Both the position numbers and the translations under genes were made by a program. A stretch of 44,810 nt of DNA from Clostridiales bacterium (GTDB lineage: Bacteria; Bacillota; Clostridia; Saccharofermentanales; Saccharofermentanaceae): NCBI GenBank assembly GCA_017620475.1, contig JAFZQI010000018.1:1-44810 (forward strand), written 5' to 3'. Under the pieces are notes generated by a model, which made no database searches, was not told the DNA's origin, and saw nothing but the letters and a program-made list of their open reading frames with translations. Positions 33,481-41,526 of the stretch are shown piece by piece. Each line of letters starts with the position of its first letter. Positions within the stretch are counted from its first letter, which is position 1.

Positions 33481-34254
33481 TCATATGCTTTGCTTTCTGC
33501 ATTTAAAACACATCGAAAGGGGAATCATTCTCGCTTTTTGAGCCTTGGGACTGTTATCTTGAGTATCTGACATGGTCTGTCTGTCGGTCTGCTCGACCAT
33601 TTTCTCAATAACAAAACCGGCTTCATAAAGTGCATTTACATACGTTGAGATCTTCCTGTTAGAGAAGGTCACATCGGTTTCATGGACCGGCATCTTAAAA
33701 TACGACTCATCAAAGTAACTGCGCGAAAAGAGCAGAGCGCCATTATCGACGATATCTTCTCCTGTCTCATACGATTTACCAACACAGTAATGAAGAGGAT
33801 GCCCCCAGCTGAAGATGAAGACACCGTCTTTTTTGAGATAAGAAGCGATCCGTTTTAATGTGCCGGTAAGATCCGTTGTCCAGCCTATTCCATATATCGA
33901 ATACACATAATCAAAATACTCTCGGGGAATACCACTGTCCGCTTCCATAGGTGCACAGATAAGCTTGGAATGGATGCCGTTTTCACGCAAGAATTTCTCC
34001 GCATTATCCAGTTGTTTCTGAGACAAATCAAGACCCCAGAGCTCGCCGGCATCTTTTTCCGCAAGATATTTAAGCGAATGGCCGCTGCCACAGCATATTT
34101 CCAGGACCTTTTTTCCTTCCACATCCGCAAAGAAATGAAGATCATCTTCCGTTACAAATTTGACTCCGTATTGAGGCAAAGCAGTCGTTCCAAACCAGAG
34201 ATCCGCGTGATCATCCCAATATTGTTTGTTTTTTGTAATTATCTGTTCTTCCAT
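33481..34254 (-). CDS. class I SAM-dependent methyltransferase
   Basis: About 257 residues with a Rossmann-like methyltransferase core: motif I is VLEICCGSGHSLKYLA, motif II follows in LWGLDLSQKQLDNA, and motif IV is around DYVYSIYGIGWTTD. The length and WGHPLHY segment resemble cytosolic small-molecule methyltransferases of the Methyltransf_11/25 type; the substrate is unknown. Two in-frame ATG codons repeat the phrase ATGGAAGA (34269 and 34254); the second has GGAAGAG as a ribosome binding site and is preferred. It follows the immunity-like gene at 34295. Confidence 0.85.
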   Translation of the reverse strand: MEEQIITKNKQYWDDHADLWFGTTALPQYGVKFVTEDDLHFFADVEGKKVLEICCGSGHSLKYLAEKDAGELWGLDLSQKQLDNAEKFLRENGIHSKLICAPMEADSGIPREYFDYVYSIYGIGWTTDLTGTLKRIASYLKKDGVFIFSWGHPLHYCVGKSYETGEDIVDNGALLFSRSYFDESYFKMPVHETDVTFSNRKISTYVNALYEAGFVIEKMVEQTDRQTMSDTQDNSPKAQKARMIPLSMCFKCRKQSI

Positions 34255-34294
34255 TATCCGCTCTTCCATTATCTGTGTTTAAAAACCTTGTTGT

Positions 34295-34840
34295 TCAGTC
34301 AACCACCTGAGTAATATTTTCTGGTTGAATTGCATCGGATTTATCAAAATCACTACAGTATTCCCTTGAATGACTGATCTCGATAAAACATAGTTTTTCA
34401 AAGTCGTATCCCCAGTGAGGAATTGGAAACCAGCGATTCATAAGACCGGTATATTCTTCAACCTTCTTTCTGAAATATTCTTCCGGGAAGGCGTGCTTTA
34501 AGTTTCTAAGGTATCTTTCAAACCCAGGCAGACGGGGATCTTCAATGGCATCATAGTCGTAATGCCTGTGTTCGATATAGCCATGTTTCGCGTAATCTCT
34601 GTACCAACGCCAGGTTTTTGATTTATCGGCTTTGCCTACAAAGCCGCAGATGACATCTAACTGCCACCATTTCAGATCTTCCTCATCCTTCGCCTCATAG
34701 CGGACCGTGTCAGGATCGCCGCGTTCACCTTTCGACATCACTTTAAGGCCATCCAGATACAACCCGGAAAAGCAATTAATCGATTCATCTTTGCAATCTT
34801 CCGGCAAATGTGCTCTTATCCATTTTTCGTCAAGTTTCAT
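34295..34840 (-). CDS. hypothetical protein, possibly immunity-like
   Basis: A 181-residue soluble protein, rich in Trp, Tyr, Asp and Lys (WWQLDVICGFVGKADKS, then KTWRWYRDYAKHGYIEHRHY). No catalytic motif or membrane segment is seen. High aromatic and acidic content, a single-domain size and an isolated position resemble polymorphic-toxin immunity proteins, but this is a guess and no family was recognised. ATG 34840 is chosen for GAGGTTATCAA just upstream; the frame is open to 34861. The methyltransferase lies 25 bases downstream. Confidence 0.5.
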   Translation of the reverse strand: MKLDEKWIRAHLPEDCKDESINCFSGLYLDGLKVMSKGERGDPDTVRYEAKDEEDLKWWQLDVICGFVGKADKSKTWRWYRDYAKHGYIEHRHYDYDAIEDPRLPGFERYLRNLKHAFPEEYFRKKVEEYTGLMNRWFPIPHWGYDFEKLCFIEISHSREYCSDFDKSDAIQPENITQVVD

Positions 34841-34888
34841 TTGATAACCTCGTAAGCCCAATAATCATTTGTTCTGGAGTTTTCTACT

Positions 34889-35101
34889 TTATCTTTTTAA
34901 AGAAGTCAGAATAAAAACCACGAACAAATATATAAAGAGAAGCGAAAAACTTAACCACAACGGACTGAATACCCAGAGCCAGGACCAGCCGATCACTTTA
35001 CAGATTTTAAGTATGATGAATACGATCGTCAAAGCACATAAAGTACCGACGGTTATTTCAAACGAATGCCCCGTATTCTTTTTCTCTTTGTTATCACTCA
35101 T
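34889..35101 (-). CDS. small two-pass membrane protein (TMEM185-like family)
   Basis: A 70-residue protein with a short polar start and two membrane segments. The turn between them, IGWSWLWVFSPLW, is the hallmark of small proteins annotated as transmembrane Fragile-X-F-associated (TMEM185-like), common in phage and bacterial genomes and of unknown role. GGGAG is 8 bases before ATG 35101, preferred over the start at 35107. A TGGTATAAT box lies 61 bases upstream of the start. Confidence 0.65.
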   Translation of the reverse strand: MSDNKEKKNTGHSFEITVGTLCALTIVFIILKICKVIGWSWLWVFSPLWLSFSLLFIYLFVVFILTSLKR

Positions 35102-35161
35102 TATCACAACTCCCTGATCATGTTTTTCCCTGCCTGCGAGTTTCCTCTTGCTACCATGCCC

Positions 35162-35167
35162 ATTATA
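35162..35167 (-). promoter_or_regulatory. extended -10 box, minus strand
   Basis: TGGTATAATG on the minus strand, 61 bases before ATG 35101. It forms a divergent pair with the plus-strand box at 35217. Confidence 0.45.
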
Positions 35168-35216
35168 CCATCTGGATATTGAGTGGTTATGCTGTCAATG
35201 CGAAATCACATAATGG

Positions 35217-35222
35217 TATAAT
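35217..35222 (+). promoter_or_regulatory. extended -10 box of the nitroreductase-like gene
   Basis: TGGTATAATG, 47 bases before ATG 35269. A weak CTGTCA lies 19 bases upstream as possible -35. Confidence 0.45.
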
Positions 35223-35268
35223 GTGCATGTAATGAATAGCCCCATGGAATATGGAATTGGAGAACAAG

Positions 35269-35937
35269 ATGACTGAACAGATGAAACAGGCGATGAGGGA
35301 AAGGCACACCGTCAGAAAATTTGACGGAACACCTTTATCGGTTGAAGAGAAAAACCTCCTGACCTCAAGAGTGGATGAATTAAACAAGCAGTATGCCCTT
35401 TCCATCGCGTTGATCGAGAGCGAGAAAACTCCGGTCAGCCTTTTTGGCAAAGTATTCATGGGCGGAACGGGGATAAACGCCTATTTCGTTCTGGCCGCCG
35501 ATGACCGGGACGGCATAGATGAAATACTCGGATACGCCGGGTCAGACCTGTGTCTTTTTGCACAGATGAACGGCATGAACACCTGGTGGATGGCCGGTAC
35601 GTATAACAGGAAATATGTGGAAGGTTTTGTCAGCGGGAAAAAGATCGTAAGCATTATTGCTGTAGGTCACGGCAAGACGCAGGGCGTGCCGCATAAGAGC
35701 AAGGATGAAGATCAGGTCAGTAAGTATGCGGGTGAAGCTCCTGAGTGGTTCAAAAACGGTGTGGAGGCAGCGCTTCTTGCACCGACCGCGCTTAACAGGC
35801 AGTCTTTCATGATCTCCGGTGAAAGCAATAAGGTCTGTCTGACATACAAAAGCGGCCCTATGTCCGGTATCGACAAGGGAATTGTGAAGCATCATTTCGA
35901 GCTTGGCGCGGGCAAAGAGAATTTCGAGTGGGCGTAA
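35269..35937 (+). CDS. nitroreductase-fold protein
   Basis: A 222-residue flavoprotein-fold protein. RHTVRKFDGTPL at the N-terminus is the usual FMN-phosphate binding Arg motif, and a second copy of the fold starts near EWFKNGVEAALLAPTALNRQ. This two-lobed layout in one chain matches the putative nitroreductase TM1586-like family. It should bind FMN and reduce a small molecule; the substrate is unknown. GGAGAAC lies 5 bases before ATG 35269, which decides the start over 35251. A divergent promoter is upstream. Confidence 0.8.
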   Translation: MTEQMKQAMRERHTVRKFDGTPLSVEEKNLLTSRVDELNKQYALSIALIESEKTPVSLFGKVFMGGTGINAYFVLAADDRDGIDEILGYAGSDLCLFAQMNGMNTWWMAGTYNRKYVEGFVSGKKIVSIIAVGHGKTQGVPHKSKDEDQVSKYAGEAPEWFKNGVEAALLAPTALNRQSFMISGESNKVCLTYKSGPMSGIDKGIVKHHFELGAGKENFEWA

Positions 35938-35982
35938 CGGTTCGCAGTATTGCAGGTATATAGACGCACGGAGGAATGGAGC

Positions 35983-36507
35983 ATGTTTGTTTTGCTGTAT
36001 GTTGCCGCATTGGCAATTTTCGTGAAATTCTATGGAGTGGAATATATTCGTGATACGAAATCAGGGATCATTTTCATTATCATCGCCATGGTCGGTTTAT
36101 ATATGTCTGTGGAGCTGAGTCTGATCCCAGAGAAGCTGCGTGCCAGAAAGAAACTGGCTCATCTTTCCGGAAGAGCGGAAGGCCGGATCACAGACCATCG
36201 CGAGGAAAGGATCAGTGTCCGGGACGAGAATGATAACTGGAAATCCGAGTATCAGGGTACGATCATTTCCTACGAGTTCGACGTCGGAGGAGTCACCTAT
36301 ACAGGAAGCGGATATGGTTCCTGGGCACTATGGAAGAGAACGCATCAGACGATTTGCTATGATCCGAATACTCCATCAGACAACCTCCCCCTGGCGGATG
36401 TGAACAGCAAGACAAAGACGCATTTCCTCGGCACTCTTCTTTACCTGGCAATATGTTTCGGAGTTCTGTTCGGAATCATATTCTTTTTCGTCTGGCTTAC
36501 GAACTGA
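35983..36507 (+). CDS. DUF3592-domain membrane protein
   Basis: A 174-residue protein with two N-terminal membrane segments (about 2-19 and 29-46), a soluble DUF3592 domain and a C-terminal membrane segment (about 147-171). The domain shows the family shape: GRAEGRITDHREERIS, then TIISYEFDVGGVTYTGSG and ICYDPNTPSDN. Function unknown; family members are often next to surface or secretion genes. GGAGGAATGGAGC directly precedes ATG 35983. It follows the nitroreductase gene by 45 bases and is likely in the same transcript. The 180 bases after it hold no gene. Confidence 0.75.
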   Translation: MFVLLYVAALAIFVKFYGVEYIRDTKSGIIFIIIAMVGLYMSVELSLIPEKLRARKKLAHLSGRAEGRITDHREERISVRDENDNWKSEYQGTIISYEFDVGGVTYTGSGYGSWALWKRTHQTICYDPNTPSDNLPLADVNSKTKTHFLGTLLYLAICFGVLFGIIFFFVWLTN

Positions 36508-36687
36508 TACGAACATGTTTATTTGCATATGGCAAATCCACTCGTAAAAAGTCCGGGTGGCCCGGTAATTCAGGCGGTGTGACAAACCGGACACATCTGT
36601 CCTGTGCTGAAAATACGGCAGTTCTCACTCTCTGTCGTGTTGTTTTTCAGAAAGGACGATTAACATTTGAACCGAAAGGAGGCTTCT

Positions 36688-36801
36688 ATGGATCAGACAA
36701 AGATCGGTTCTTTTCTAAAAGAACTCAGGAAAGAAAAGAATCTTTCTCAAGTAGAATATATCTACTTTTTTCCTATCGTTCATCTTTTTATCCTCCAGTA
36801 A
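36688..36801 (+). pseudogene. truncated XRE-type regulator (N-terminal fragment)
   Basis: A strong AAAGGAGG site precedes ATG 36688. The first 22 residues, KIGSFLKELRKEKNLSQVE, are the opening of an XRE (Cro/CI-type) helix-turn-helix domain. From about 36756 the frame becomes IYFFPIVHLFILQ and stops at TAA 36799-36801, so the recognition helix and the rest of the protein are lost. The new tail is the complement of the end of the AraC remnant, so the two broken genes meet here. Confidence 0.6.
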
Positions 36802-37030
36802 TGCCCGGTCGATCCGATAGCCGGGAAACAGTTCAAAATCCGAGGGATTCTTTCGAAATTCCGAAGGCGATACCTGCCATACGCTTTGAAAAGCTCTGGT
36901 GAAGGCTTCGTTGCTGCCATATCCGTACTCCATGCCGATCTCCAGCAAGGAGCGCTCCGGATACTTCACCATGTCTCTGGACGCTTTGCTCATCCGCCTG
37001 CGGATAATATAATCCCGGATACTAATAGGG
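36715..37030 (-). pseudogene. AraC-family regulator remnant
   Basis: The minus strand after the solute-binding protein stop reads IRDYIIRRRMSKASRDM, YPERSLLEIGMEYGYGSNEAF and TRAFQSVWQVSPSEFRKN, the second helix-turn-helix of AraC-type regulators. The first HTH and any N-terminal domain are missing, and the frame changes to ILFFPEFF near 36740 where the XRE fragment lies on the other strand. No start codon with a ribosome binding site is present. It is a deletion remnant. Confidence 0.65.
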
Positions 37031-37031
37031 A

Positions 37032-39455
37032 TTATCCTCGCTCATCCAGAAGATTCTGCACTCTGTTTTGTAGTATTCTCACCACATCGTCCAGGCTCTT
37101 CTGGCCCAGGAAATACGCCGGCATTTCTTCGATGAGAAGGTTGTTGATATCCGCGTCTTCCGTCAATGTGGAAGAGCAGTGCAATATAGCATTCTCGAGT
37201 GTGTCGATGTGCTCGGATGTATACGTGACCCGGTTGGGCGGGCCCGCTTCAAAGTATCCTCCGAAGAGATCGCTGATCTTGGTTTGGTTATAATATTCGA
37301 CCGCCGCTTCTCCGGTCGATCGGAAGTTCTTCCGGGCTAGGGCAAAACTGCCGGTCAATGCATATTCCTCCTGGATCTCATCCGACATAAGGAGTTTGAC
37401 AAAGTCGACACAGGCATCGATATCGTAAGCCCCTTTGGAAATGGCAATCGAAGATCCGACAACGGCTGCAGGACCGCGTCCGTCTGCAGTAGGCAATCCG
37501 AGTATGGCATGTCCCGAATCGAGCTGCTGCAAAGTGATGAGGTAGTCCGCGAAATTATAGCTGGTGGTATATTTCGCCGGTACAGTGAATTCAAACATGC
37601 CGGCGCCATAGGAGGGCAGGGCAGAACTGGCGACCTCGTCCCAGGACATGGATTGTTCAGGGACGTTCTCCTTCACAAATTCAGCAATCGCGGCAAATCC
37701 GGGCCCTGAGAAATCCGCTTTCCCATTCGTGATGAACTCGTTTCTCATCGCGTTGAAAAGGTTGACGAAATAGTACGGCTGTCCGTATAAGATCACGTCT
37801 TTTCCTTCCAGCGGTCCACGCAGGAAATCCACGTATTCATCGGTGGTAAAACCTACCCCGGATGCCCCGGCATAGGCGCTGTCCGTGAATATGCCGCTGA
37901 TGCCGAAGGTGAGGGGAAGATTAAATAGTTTTCCGTTCACTTTGGCATTCTCGACGATGTTGGTGAAGTATTTGTCCGGATCAAGATCTCCGAGATACGG
38001 CGCCAGATCGATCAGGTGCTTACTGTTTTTCAACTGATCGATGCGGCTTATATCCAGAAACATATCCGGTCCATCTCCGCTTAGTATGTCCATGGACAGT
38101 TTATTGGAAATGACGGCACGGCTCTCGTTATCCAATTTGGATAGCTCATCGTCGCTGCTGACACTGTTGAGATTGACGTACCTGCCGTTATAACGGTCGG
38201 TGACCTCGATAAAATACTTGCCGTTGGTCTCGTTGAATCTCGTCAATGCATCGCACATCGCTTCATCCAAATAGTCGCAGGAGGAATAGAGTTCCAGGAT
38301 GCGCTTTCCGGCGTGCGGGTTCTTCTCGGCTTTGGTAAAAACAATGACCTCGAATGCGGACGGACTCCAGCTGCTGAAGTTGGCAAACGGCGTCATTTCA
38401 TATTTCTCGCCGTATAGGATGAATGAATTTTCACTGATCGGACCCAGGCTGCGGTCTTTGAAAGAATTCCTATCCACGGAACACCAGCTGTAGTTGAAGA
38501 TTTCTTCTTTCGTCTTATTCTCCAGATCGATCCTGTAAATACCAGTCGGTGTGCCGGAATAGATCTTGCCGTCCGTCCCGTTAGTCATTTTCGAGATGGA
38601 ATATGAATCGAGCCACTCAAAATATTCGGCATTCAGCCGGGTCAGTGCGCCGCTTGGAAGATCCAGTTCCAAATAGTCGTACCCCAGATTTGCCCCCAGG
38701 AAAAGCACTGCTTTGTTTTTCCCTTTCGGGACGATGCTCTCCACAGAGTATAGGGTGGAAGTACTGCCTTCGATCTTGACCTTCTTTTCATTTCCGGACG
38801 GATCAGTCACATAGAGAAATCCTTCCGGAGTCGCAGTGTCCCAGTTGATCGACACCTGTATCTGATAGTCGCCGATGTGGTACACTTGCGAGGCCTGCTT
38901 ATCCGGATTCGTGTCAGTGACACTTAGAATATCGCCGGTAAGGGGATCGATCACATACTCCTTGAAGATTTGTTTGTTGGCCGCTTGATCATAGGAACTG
39001 GTGTCCACTACGATATTTCCGTTAAGATAGATCACTCCGTCCGGAGACACGCCTTCTCCGAAATGATGAAGAAGATCGATGACCTTTTTCGTCTCGCCGG
39101 TTTTCTGATCGACAACGATCACATTTGAGATAAGCAGTTGGGCAAAGGTTTCGTAATCCCAGTCGTAATCCTCGGGGAGCTCATAGTTGCCCTGCGTGAT
39201 GAAGATCAGGTTCTCGTCATCGGACCCTGCCAGCTGGGAGTGGATGGATTGCGTTTTCCGGTCCGGATCCACACCGTTATCGATCACGAAGGTCTGGGCT
39301 TCATACCAGGGCATATTTTCTTCAATCAATTTACCGCTGTGGCGTTTTGATTTCTTGGCCTTTTTGCATGACGCCATCGAGAAAAGAAACGCTACAGCCA
39401 GCACGGCTGCTGCCGTTTTACGAAATACCTGTTTCCTGTTCCACTTTCTACTCAT
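37032..39455 (-). CDS. large extracellular solute-binding lipoprotein
   Basis: An 807-residue lipoprotein. The signal segment ends at the lipobox FSMASC, with Cys followed by Lys-Lys. The first half (about 40-390) is a beta-rich region with repeated YLDE/VIDPLTGDI-type strands, possibly a propeller. The second half is an ABC-type family 1 binding protein: ELYSSCDYLDEAMCDALTRF, INQKYFIEV-like strands, then FVKLLMSDEIQEEYALTG near 735, the usual end of sugar- or peptide-binding SBPs. No permease or ATPase gene is adjacent, so the transporter partner is unknown. GAGGAAAAG directly before ATG 39455 decides the start over 39470. Regulator remnants follow at its 3' end. Confidence 0.85.
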   Translation of the reverse strand: MSRKWNRKQVFRKTAAAVLAVAFLFSMASCKKAKKSKRHSGKLIEENMPWYEAQTFVIDNGVDPDRKTQSIHSQLAGSDDENLIFITQGNYELPEDYDWDYETFAQLLISNVIVVDQKTGETKKVIDLLHHFGEGVSPDGVIYLNGNIVVDTSSYDQAANKQIFKEYVIDPLTGDILSVTDTNPDKQASQVYHIGDYQIQVSINWDTATPEGFLYVTDPSGNEKKVKIEGSTSTLYSVESIVPKGKNKAVLFLGANLGYDYLELDLPSGALTRLNAEYFEWLDSYSISKMTNGTDGKIYSGTPTGIYRIDLENKTKEEIFNYSWCSVDRNSFKDRSLGPISENSFILYGEKYEMTPFANFSSWSPSAFEVIVFTKAEKNPHAGKRILELYSSCDYLDEAMCDALTRFNETNGKYFIEVTDRYNGRYVNLNSVSSDDELSKLDNESRAVISNKLSMDILSGDGPDMFLDISRIDQLKNSKHLIDLAPYLGDLDPDKYFTNIVENAKVNGKLFNLPLTFGISGIFTDSAYAGASGVGFTTDEYVDFLRGPLEGKDVILYGQPYYFVNLFNAMRNEFITNGKADFSGPGFAAIAEFVKENVPEQSMSWDEVASSALPSYGAGMFEFTVPAKYTTSYNFADYLITLQQLDSGHAILGLPTADGRGPAAVVGSSIAISKGAYDIDACVDFVKLLMSDEIQEEYALTGSFALARKNFRSTGEAAVEYYNQTKISDLFGGYFEAGPPNRVTYTSEHIDTLENAILHCSSTLTEDADINNLLIEEMPAYFLGQKSLDDVVRILQNRVQNLLDERG

Positions 39456-39502
39456 CTTTTCCTCTTCCATGCCTGCGGTCAGATATCGTACCAGTCAGAA
39501 TC

Positions 39503-39508
39503 ATTATA
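39503..39508 (-). promoter_or_regulatory. extended -10 box of the solute-binding protein gene
   Basis: TGATATAATG on the minus strand, 48 bases before ATG 39455, divergent from the box at 39559. Confidence 0.45.
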
Positions 39509-39558
39509 TCAAATAATGCACCGTTTGCTTTCGGGCGAAATGTGGGCGCTCCGGATGG

Positions 39559-39564
39559 TATAAT
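39559..39564 (+). promoter_or_regulatory. extended -10 box of the 39619 gene
   Basis: TGGTATAATG, 55 bases before ATG 39619. Confidence 0.45.
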
Positions 39565-39618
39565 GAAAACAGAATGTATGGATCACTGATGACAGGAAAG
39601 TGCAGGGTGATGACGATT

Positions 39619-39959
39619 ATGACCTGGAAGGAATTCTACGAGAAATACGACGACTGGGCGGAGAGCACCGTGATCAGCAAGATCTCTTCGCTTAAGGATA
39701 TAGGACCTTCAAGTGAGGTTGTCGACTGTGCGAACTATATACCTGAAAAAGCCGCAGAAAAGCTCGTTCGAAAGGCAATGTCCTTGGGAACAGTTTTCAC
39801 GCCGAATGATATTACTGAGCTGGATAGCGCGATATCCGAGAACCTGGCATCATCGCAGACGTGGACATGCGTGGCGGATATTCAGTCGATCTGAACGACG
39901 GACGCTATCTCCAGGGCGTACGAGAATCGGAAATCGAGAAGAAAGGAATCTTTAACTGA
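39619..39959 (+). pseudogene. hypothetical small gene with a frameshift
   Basis: The first frame, from ATG 39619 (MTWKEFYEKYDDWAESTVIS), runs to a stop at 39894 and resembles a hypothetical family common in Clostridia with a conserved WAEST and EVVDCANYIPEKAAEKLVRKA region. From about 39840 a second frame, +2 relative to the first, becomes strongly protein-like (DVDMRGGYSVDLNDGRYLQG, then ESEIEKKGIFN) and stops at 39957-39959. Each half looks real, so a frameshift or deletion near 39840 is likely. The C-terminal half could also come from a different gene. No function is known. Confidence 0.5.
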
Positions 39960-39992
39960 AAAAGTTATAACTTACAAAACGGACTGTCCCTC

Positions 39993-40157
39993 CTAATAAG
40001 TTACTATGTCCGCCTTGGTAAATCCTGTCTCAGAATTCGAAGATTTGTAGTTTCTTATTCGTGAAGAAGCCGTATCGCTCAGTTCTTTTCTCTCATGCTT
40101 TTCCAAAAGCACTTGCGCTTCGTTGTTTCCTTTCTTTCCTCCACCAAATAGTCCCAT
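39993..40157 (-). CDS. small hypothetical protein (54 residues)
   Basis: A 54-residue soluble, basic protein: a glycine-rich start (MGLFGGGKKGNNEAQ), a helical middle (VLLEKHERKELSD) and a Ser-rich end. AAAGGAAT precedes ATG 40157, preferred over the frame start at 40193. Its own -10 box, TGGTATAATG, is 86 bases upstream with a GC-rich palindrome (GGGGCGCCCC, 40222-40231) in the leader. No family is recognised. Confidence 0.5.
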   Translation of the reverse strand: MGLFGGGKKGNNEAQVLLEKHERKELSDTASSRIRNYKSSNSETGFTKADIVTY

Positions 40158-40242
40158 GAGAATATTCCTTTCTAAACCATCTTCCGCAATCACCTATAAA
40201 GCGGATATTAGACATTCCACGGGGGCGCCCCGTCACCCACTC

Positions 40243-40248
40243 ATTATA
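40243..40248 (-). promoter_or_regulatory. extended -10 box of the 39993-40157 gene
   Basis: TGGTATAATG on the minus strand, 86 bases before ATG 40157. Confidence 0.4.
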
Positions 40249-40369
40249 CCACTACGAACCGGCCGCAAATGAGGGGCTATGTTATAGATATCTGCATACC
40301 CGCCTGATCAGCGCCAAAGTCCATTTCCATCATCATATGCTACAATATGGTTGTTCAGTTGGCCTTTTA

Positions 40370-40449
40370 TGTTCAGCGATGACGACATCATGTTTATGCT
40401 CGACAAGAAGAGAAAATACTGGGACGCGGATATGGATATCAACAGCTGA
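40370..40449 (+). pseudogene. 3' fragment of a metallophosphoesterase gene
   Basis: These 80 bases match 42434-42513, the end of the intact metallophosphoesterase gene, at 77 of 80 positions and encode the same C-terminus, FSDDDIMFMLDKKRKYWD through to the stop, with conservative changes. Nothing upstream continues the gene. It is the relic of a second copy, lost by deletion. Confidence 0.75.
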
Positions 40450-40472
40450 TTTGTTTATAATCCGTCCGTTTA

Positions 40473-40709
40473 TCAGTCAGGCTGCTGGCCATCATGCGCT
40501 TCCCACACACATCCGGTGATCCGCATATCCGTAAATACCGCTTTGAAACTGGATTCCTCCGGGCTGCAAGCATAAATACCGAACCGTATCTTGCCCGCGC
40601 CCTCCCACATATGACAGACTCGCATCTGACTGAAGGACTTCCTGTCATAGGAGCATTCAATACAGTAATCATCGTCGGCGGTGATCCTGCCGGCATGGAT
40701 GTGCTTGAG
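40473..40709 (-). pseudogene. C-terminal fragment of a DUF1349 (laminin-G/concanavalin-like) protein
   Basis: The minus strand from about 40709 to the TGA at 40473-40475 reads CIECSYDRKSFSQMRVCHMW, GAGKIRFGIYACSPEESSF and VWEAHDGQQPD. This is a close match to the end of DUF1349 proteins as I know them (RICHMF, GIYACSPE, AHDGQQPD pattern). The upstream part continues only a little before losing similarity, with no start or ribosome binding site, so this is a 3' remnant. Confidence 0.6.
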
Positions 40710-40879
40710 GTAAATAACAGCTTCATCCTTACGATGTCCCGTAACGGAGTACAGCGTGATATAATATAGGTGCAGGGGAATGTACAGTATGGATATAGTA
40801 GTGGTGCTAGGTGATAAAAGTGCCAGGTTATTGTTTCAAAGACGAAAACATCGAAGAAGGAAGCGAGAACTAGGAAGAA

Positions 40880-41221
40880 ATGGCATCTTTAGAAGCATTG
40901 AAAGATAAGATCATAAAGCTCGGCAACAAGCAAAAGCTCAGTGCGGTACTCAAATACAGCGATCATCCTGATTCGGAAATAAGAGTTACCGTAGCAATGA
41001 CTCTCGCTATGATTCCGACATATGACTCCGGTATGGCTCTGATCCCGCTATTACGAGATTCGGATCCTATGGTCAGATCTGCTGCAGCTACCGCAGCGGC
41101 AGATATCCACGCCAAGCACTGCGAGGAATATGTTAAGAAACTTGCGTTTGGAGATAATGACCCGACTGTAAGGGCAGCCGCAAAGGAAGCCTTCGACAGG
41201 CTCAAGGATAGCGTAGTTTGA
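40880..41221 (+). CDS. HEAT-repeat protein
   Basis: A 113-residue all-helical protein with two to three HEAT-like repeats: HPDSEIRVTVAMTLAMI, DSDPMVRSAAATAAADI and DNDPTVRAAAKEAFDRL each show the D-x-x-V-R-x-x-A-A pattern. HEAT repeats form protein-binding arches; no partner or function can be named. AGGAAGAA directly precedes ATG 40880. It follows a stretch of gene fragments and precedes a frameshifted gene by 20 bases. It appears intact. Confidence 0.75.
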   Translation: MASLEALKDKIIKLGNKQKLSAVLKYSDHPDSEIRVTVAMTLAMIPTYDSGMALIPLLRDSDPMVRSAAATAAADIHAKHCEEYVKKLAFGDNDPTVRAAAKEAFDRLKDSVV

Positions 41222-41240
41222 TAGTTTGCCGGGAGAAAAG

Positions 41241-41526
41241 ATGAAATCTATCCTGATTAAAGACTACGACCAAAGAAGAACGTGAGCAGATCATCCGCCA
41301 GTCTCTCGACTGTGGTGGGGGAGGGTGCGAGAATTGTTCTTCTTGCAGTCTTGGCGGCTGCACGCCCTGGGGTATTTATCAGGACTATATAGACGGGAAG
41401 AAAGAAATCTCCGAGATCATGATTCGGATCGGGCATAGTATCCTCAAGCAAACCCTCTTTCAGTCCCTGGCACCTTGCTGGAAACGCTTCTATGAAAGGC
41501 TTTTCAACCACTCGTCCGCTTCATGA
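41241..41526 (+). pseudogene. small Cys/Gly-rich protein gene with a one-base insertion
   Basis: ATG 41241 (with GGGAGAAAAG before it) starts MKSILIKD, then the frame fails after five more codons. If one extra T near 41265 is skipped, the chain continues as TTKEEREQIIRQSLDC, then the Cys-rich CGGGGCENCSSCSLGGC and PWGIYQDYIDGKKEISEI. The order short helix, Cys/Gly-rich knot, then YIDGKKE is a pattern I associate with small Clostridia proteins, but no function is known. The final part (about 41440-41526) is no longer protein-like in that pattern, so the 3' end may be altered too. Confidence 0.55.
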
